Assembly: GCA_017475805.1 (NCBI GenBank)
Contig: JAFVEW010000097.1
Location: forward strand, 1 to 23,301
Origin: Synergistaceae bacterium
GTDB taxonomy: Bacteria; Synergistota; Synergistia; Synergistales; Aminobacteriaceae
Direction: 5' to 3'
Length of the DNA: 23,301 nt
The notes under the pieces are model-generated. The model was not told the DNA's origin and made no database searches. It saw nothing but the letters and a program-made list of their open reading frames with translations. The position numbers and the translations under genes are program-made. Below are positions 23,015-23,301 of the stretch, piece by piece. The stretch's first letter is position 1, and the number at the start of each line of letters is the position of its first letter.

Positions 23015-23301
23015 TTGATTGAGAAAATTTTTATAAACAATATCGGCGGCATTAAAGAAGCAAGTTTGAATTTCACAAGCGGCCTTAACGTCATAACGGG
23101 CGAGAGCGGCGCAGGAAAGTCAAGCGTTGTTCGCGCTATCGAATTATTGACGGGCGGCCGAGGCGGCGTGAAATTTATTAGGGCTGGCGAGTCTCGCGGC
23201 GTTGTTGAGGCAAAATTTACAAATGAATTAATTTCGCGTGAGATTAATCAAAACGGACGTTCTAAGACAAAAATTAACGGTGAAAATTTGCCGTTAAACG
23301 A
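23015..23301 (+). CDS. recN: DNA repair protein RecN, 5' part only
   Basis: These are the first 95 codons of an SMC-like ATPase that acts in recombinational repair of double-strand breaks. The TTG at 23015 directly follows the nadK stop, and GGGGAG lies about 11 bases upstream. The N-terminal sequence IEKIFINNIGGIKEASLNF, then GLNVITGESGAGKSSVV (Walker A about residues 29-36) and LLTGGRGG, matches the RecN head domain. The usual GETGAGKS is GESGAGKS here. The gene runs off the right edge. Confidence 0.92.
   Translation, partial: MIEKIFINNIGGIKEASLNFTSGLNVITGESGAGKSSVVRAIELLTGGRGGVKFIRAGESRGVVEAKFTNELISREINQNGRSKTKINGENLPLN

Overview
The window is a compact, AT-rich bacterial segment. Everything from the left edge to about 21519 reads on the minus strand, and three genes at the right end (dcd, nadK, recN) read on the plus strand from a divergent gap at 21520-21613. 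The gene mix is a flagellar export gene, a TRAP carboxylate transporter operon, ftsEX with LytM-type murein hydrolase genes, YibE/F and nadK-recN. It suggests a strictly or mostly anaerobic, probably diderm bacterium. Synergistota is my best guess, with another TRAP-rich anaerobic lineage possible. This is an inference from gene content and style only. Several starts are TTG or GTG, and most operon joints are ATGA or TAATG overlaps.

Layout in transcription order on the minus strand: (1) yhaM-like exonuclease and an RluA-type pseudouridine synthase (21519 to 19553), transcribed away from dcd. (2) A long run starting at a near-consensus promoter (19348-19376): yibE/F, ppx/gppA, an unrecognised gene, ftsE, ftsX, two envC/LytM paralogues, an S41 C-terminal processing protease, then purA, rimI and a small unknown gene (19303 to 8875). 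Its core is a cell-division and peptidoglycan-remodelling module. (3) A seven-gene operon from a promoter at 8787-8815: two tandem shikimate dehydrogenase paralogues, a xylose-isomerase-like TIM-barrel enzyme, an HMG-CoA-lyase-family enzyme and the TRAP transporter dctQ-dctM-dctP, closed by a terminator at about 1955-1998. (4) mrp, fliR and the 5' end of a Dam-type adenine methyltransferase gene that runs off the left edge.

The TRAP operon is best read as uptake and first-step catabolism of an organic acid. Two shikimate-dehydrogenase-like oxidoreductases beside a TIM barrel of the fold that includes 3-dehydroshikimate dehydratases make a shikimate- or quinate-like substrate an attractive but untested idea. 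The division module pairs a LytM domain with a complete set of zinc and catalytic residues with a second LytM copy that has lost two of them.

The most unusual non-coding feature is a family of imperfect, hairpin-forming repeats built of tandem heptamers (TTAGGAG-like). Four clear copies sit directly after stop codons inside operons, at about 4946, 6836, 9604 and 17221. One of them supplies the C-terminal codons and stop of ppx. No CRISPR array, rRNA, tRNA, phage or transposase gene was seen, and no gap without a gene exceeds about 250 bases.
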